Origin: Pseudomonadota bacterium
GTDB lineage: Bacteria; Pseudomonadota; Alphaproteobacteria; Acetobacterales; Acetobacteraceae
NCBI GenBank assembly: GCA_021826565.1
Contig: JAKAZJ010000095.1
Location: 1-7,069 of the forward strand
DNA: 7,069 nucleotides
Direction of reading: 5' to 3'
Below the pieces are notes generated by a model that was not told the origin of the DNA, did no database searches, and saw nothing but the letters and a program-made list of their open reading frames with translations. The translations under genes were made by a program, and so were the position numbers. This document shows, in pieces, positions 5,659 to 7,069 of this stretch; position 1 is the stretch's first letter; each line of letters starts with the position of its first letter.

Positions 5659-6894
5659 TCATGCGCCCGGTTTGGTTCGCGGGGGTTCCGCGCCGGCGAA
5701 TACCCGCCGATACAAGATCAGATACACCGCCTGAAACCCGGCCGCGAGCAGGAACGGCCCGGCCAACCACCCGGCGCCGAACATCAGCCCTGCCAGCCAA
5801 GGCCCCAAGGCGCGCGGCAGTTGCACCGACACGCCGCTGACGCTGGCGGCCAGCCCGCGCCGATGCCCGCGCACCGCCCCCATCACCAATGCCTGGCGCT
5901 GCCCCACCGTGCCGCGGTTCAGGACCGTACGCACCGCATAGGCGCCCATTGCCCATCCGAACGCGGGCGCGAACGGCATCGCCACCTGCAAGCCCAACCC
6001 CACCGCCCGCATCGCCACCACGACCCGGACCAGCCCGTAGCGCGCGCCAAGCCGTCCCGCCCAGAGCGTGACCAGACCCGAGGCCAGCAGCACGCATCCC
6101 ACCGCCGGTCCGATCCGCCCCGGACCGACGCCGAAGCGCGCCGCCAGCCACCAGGACAGCAGCGGCGCGGTGAGGCCGATCCCGACGCCGTTCAATGCGT
6201 TGATTCCCGCCAGGCGCCACAACAGGCGGTTCTCGCGCGCCTGGGTGCCGGCGGCATCCGGCTGCTCGGCGGCGGCGGCGTGGGACACGCGGACCGGTTC
6301 CGGAACCCCGGCCAGAAGTGCCAGAGAAACCAGCGTGGTCAGCGCGGCGAAGGCGAATAACGGGCGATACGCAAGCGCCCCGGGTAACACGACGCGCCAC
6401 ACGGGCGGCAGGCCGCCGGCAAAGGTACCTGCCGCGGTGGCGAAAAAGCCGATCGCGGCATTGCGGGCGAAGGCCCGACCGATGGCGCCCTGGGGCGGTG
6501 CGGCAGTCTCGATCGTGTCCGCCAGCCAGGCCTGCTGCACGGCGCCGAACAGACCTGGCACGCCCACCGCGCCGCGGCCGAATCCGGCGATGATGGCCGC
6601 GGCGACGACCACCGCCGTGGCGGCCGAAGCAGCGCCGGCCGCGGCAGCGAGGGCGACCAGGGCAAGGTAGGCGAGCAGGAAGGGCTTGCGCCCGAATCGG
6701 TCCGACAGCGGCCCGGCGGCCCCGGTGAGCACCCCACCCAGCAGAATTCCCCCGCCCACCACCGCGCCGAGGAACCCCGGGGACCAGCCCAGCGCGCGGG
6801 CATAAAGCGCGAAATCGACGCCCATCGCGCCCTGGCCGAGGCTAATGACGGCACGCGCGGCGAACAGGCGGCGGGCGGGGGGGAGCAGCGGCAC
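5659..6894 (-). CDS. MFS transporter, substrate unknown
   Basis: A 411-residue twelve-helix membrane transporter of the major facilitator superfamily. Clear motif A, GPLSDRFGRKPFLL, is at residues 61-74 in the helix 2-3 loop. A hydrophilic central loop (about 199-223, AAAAEQPDAAGTQARENR region) divides the halves, and VRTVLNRGTVGQRQALVMG (321-339) sits in the second half where related drug-efflux-like proteins have a conserved loop. The frame stays open upstream to the window edge, but GTG at 6894 is chosen because AGGAGG lies 10 bases before it and the MFS N-terminus (FAARAVISLGQGAMG leading into helix 1) begins there; residues upstream are Arg/Pro-rich and overlap the palindrome and -10-like element. 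It is unlike fsr and the thiL-linked MFS in sequence. Its promoter region looks repressor-controlled. Substrate cannot be told. Confidence 0.88.
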   Translation of the reverse strand: MPLLPPARRLFAARAVISLGQGAMGVDFALYARALGWSPGFLGAVVGGGILLGGVLTGAAGPLSDRFGRKPFLLAYLALVALAAAAGAASAATAVVVAAAIIAGFGRGAVGVPGLFGAVQQAWLADTIETAAPPQGAIGRAFARNAAIGFFATAAGTFAGGLPPVWRVVLPGALAYRPLFAFAALTTLVSLALLAGVPEPVRVSHAAAAEQPDAAGTQARENRLLWRLAGINALNGVGIGLTAPLLSWWLAARFGVGPGRIGPAVGCVLLASGLVTLWAGRLGARYGLVRVVVAMRAVGLGLQVAMPFAPAFGWAMGAYAVRTVLNRGTVGQRQALVMGAVRGHRRGLAASVSGVSVQLPRALGPWLAGLMFGAGWLAGPFLLAAGFQAVYLILYRRVFAGAEPPRTKPGA

Positions 6895-6904
6895 GGCGGC
6901 AGGA

Positions 6905-6911
6905 CCTCCTC
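6905..6911 (-). promoter_or_regulatory. Strong Shine-Dalgarno GAGGAGG deciding the GTG start of the third MFS gene
   Basis: GAGGAGG on the minus strand is the best ribosome site in the window. It ends 10 bases before GTG at 6894 and supports that start over the in-frame GTG at 6999. It begins two bases after the end of the palindrome at 6914-6933, so a protein bound there, or a hairpin forming there, would sit beside it. Confidence 0.65.
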
Positions 6912-6913
6912 GA

Positions 6914-6933
6914 AGCCTTGAATTATCAAGGCT
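6914..6933. promoter_or_regulatory. Perfect 8+4+8 palindrome, probable operator over a -10 element
   Basis: AGCCTTGA-ATTA-TCAAGGCT is a perfect inverted repeat with 8-base arms. The minus strand across its centre reads GATAAT (6922-6927), five of six bases of TATAAT, which would start transcription near 6915 and give a leader of about 21 bases containing the Shine-Dalgarno. No good -35 is seen (GCCGTT at 17 bases). A dimeric repressor of MarR, TetR or similar type bound here would block the promoter; which family is unknown, and no regulator gene is visible alongside. A leader hairpin is a less likely alternative, since the predicted start lies inside the repeat. Confidence 0.6.
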
Positions 6934-7069
6934 ACGGCCGGAGTAACGGCCCCGCCATGGGGGCCGCCATGACGGTGGCACGTGGCAGAGGTGTGGCACG
7001 CCGGTTCCGGTTTCCTGATCGGGACAGACCGCATGCCGGTCTGGCTGCGGTCGTGATGGGGTTGGCGGG
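6934..7069. other. Upstream flank with two inverted repeats and GTGGCA repeats, no clear gene
   Basis: CGGCCCC (6947-6953) and GGGGCCG (6960-6966) are inverted around six bases. CAGACCG (7025-7031) and CGGTCTG (7037-7043) are inverted around CATGC. GTGGCA occurs at 6975-6980, 6982-6987 and 6993-6998, the outer two extended to GTGGCACG with an 18-base period. A plus-strand frame from ATG 6957 or 6969 stays open to the window end (about 38 residues, Arg-rich), too short to judge. The region may be an intergenic control segment or the beginning of a divergent gene. Confidence 0.35.

Noticed and set aside
5443..6360. Plus-strand open frame of 305 codons across fsr and the third MFS gene
   Set aside because: Antisense to two clear transporters, dominated by Arg, Pro, Gln and His, with no domain.
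1775..6894. Three MFS genes as a tandem duplication
   Set aside because: Their motif A regions, central loops and conserved blocks differ; one is Fsr-type and the others are not, so they are unrelated neighbours within the superfamily.
6918..6929. TTGA-ATTA-TCAA in the palindrome read as a second FNR box
   Set aside because: The half-sites are separated by four bases, where TTGAT-N4-ATCAA requires TTGA and TCAA six bases apart, and the symmetry extends outward to AGCC/GGCT, not part of an FNR site.
6895..6999. Upstream GTG start at 6999 for the third MFS gene
   Set aside because: It would translate through the palindrome and -10-like element, adds an Arg/Pro-rich stretch not typical of MFS N-termini, and ignores the strong ribosome site before GTG 6894.
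6957..7069. Divergent gene starting at ATG 6957 or 6969
   Set aside because: Open to the edge but only about 38 Arg-rich residues are visible, with no clear ribosome site or domain; too little to call a gene.

Overview
The window is GC-rich, with dense bacterial coding. It reads like chromosomal DNA of an alphaproteobacterium, perhaps an Acetobacteraceae or other Rhodospirillales member. The evidence is the Fnr-type regulator with a C-x2-C-x7-C cluster of the FnrN/FnrL kind, the GLTDD form of the ThiL nucleotide/metal motif, and the overall composition. The taxonomic call is an inference; no marker gene settles it.

Layout, left to right. (1) Positions 2-532, plus strand: the C-terminal effector domain of an IclR-family regulator, cut by the window edge. 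(2) Positions 542-1258, minus strand: an Fnr-type [4Fe-4S] oxygen-sensing regulator that converges on the IclR gene, with an FNR-type box at 1316-1329 just upstream of it. (3) Positions 1330-1774: no convincing gene; it holds a possible degraded plus-strand reading frame and a probable terminator for the next gene. (4) Positions 1775-3949, minus strand: thiL (thiamine-monophosphate kinase, GTG start) followed 33 bases later by an MFS transporter of unknown substrate, probably co-transcribed. (5) Positions 4000-4284, minus strand: a small Pro/Arg-rich frame of doubtful reality. (6) Positions 4332-5549, minus strand: an Fsr (fosmidomycin-resistance family) MFS exporter that matches E. coli Fsr closely along its length. 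(7) Positions 5659-6894, minus strand: a third, different MFS transporter. Its leader carries a perfect 8+4+8 inverted repeat covering a -10-like hexamer, directly before a strong Shine-Dalgarno. (8) Positions 6934-7069: an upstream flank with two further inverted repeats and short GTGGCA repeats.

All genes from 542 to 6894 lie on the minus strand. The three transporters belong to different MFS subfamilies, so they are neighbours rather than a recent duplication. The only pathway enzyme is ThiL, which makes thiamine pyrophosphate. I see no mobile element, CRISPR array, RNA gene, toxin-antitoxin pair or defence cluster, and no clear new multi-gene system. The most informative parts are regulatory: the probable Fnr autoregulatory site and the operator-like palindrome in front of the third MFS gene.
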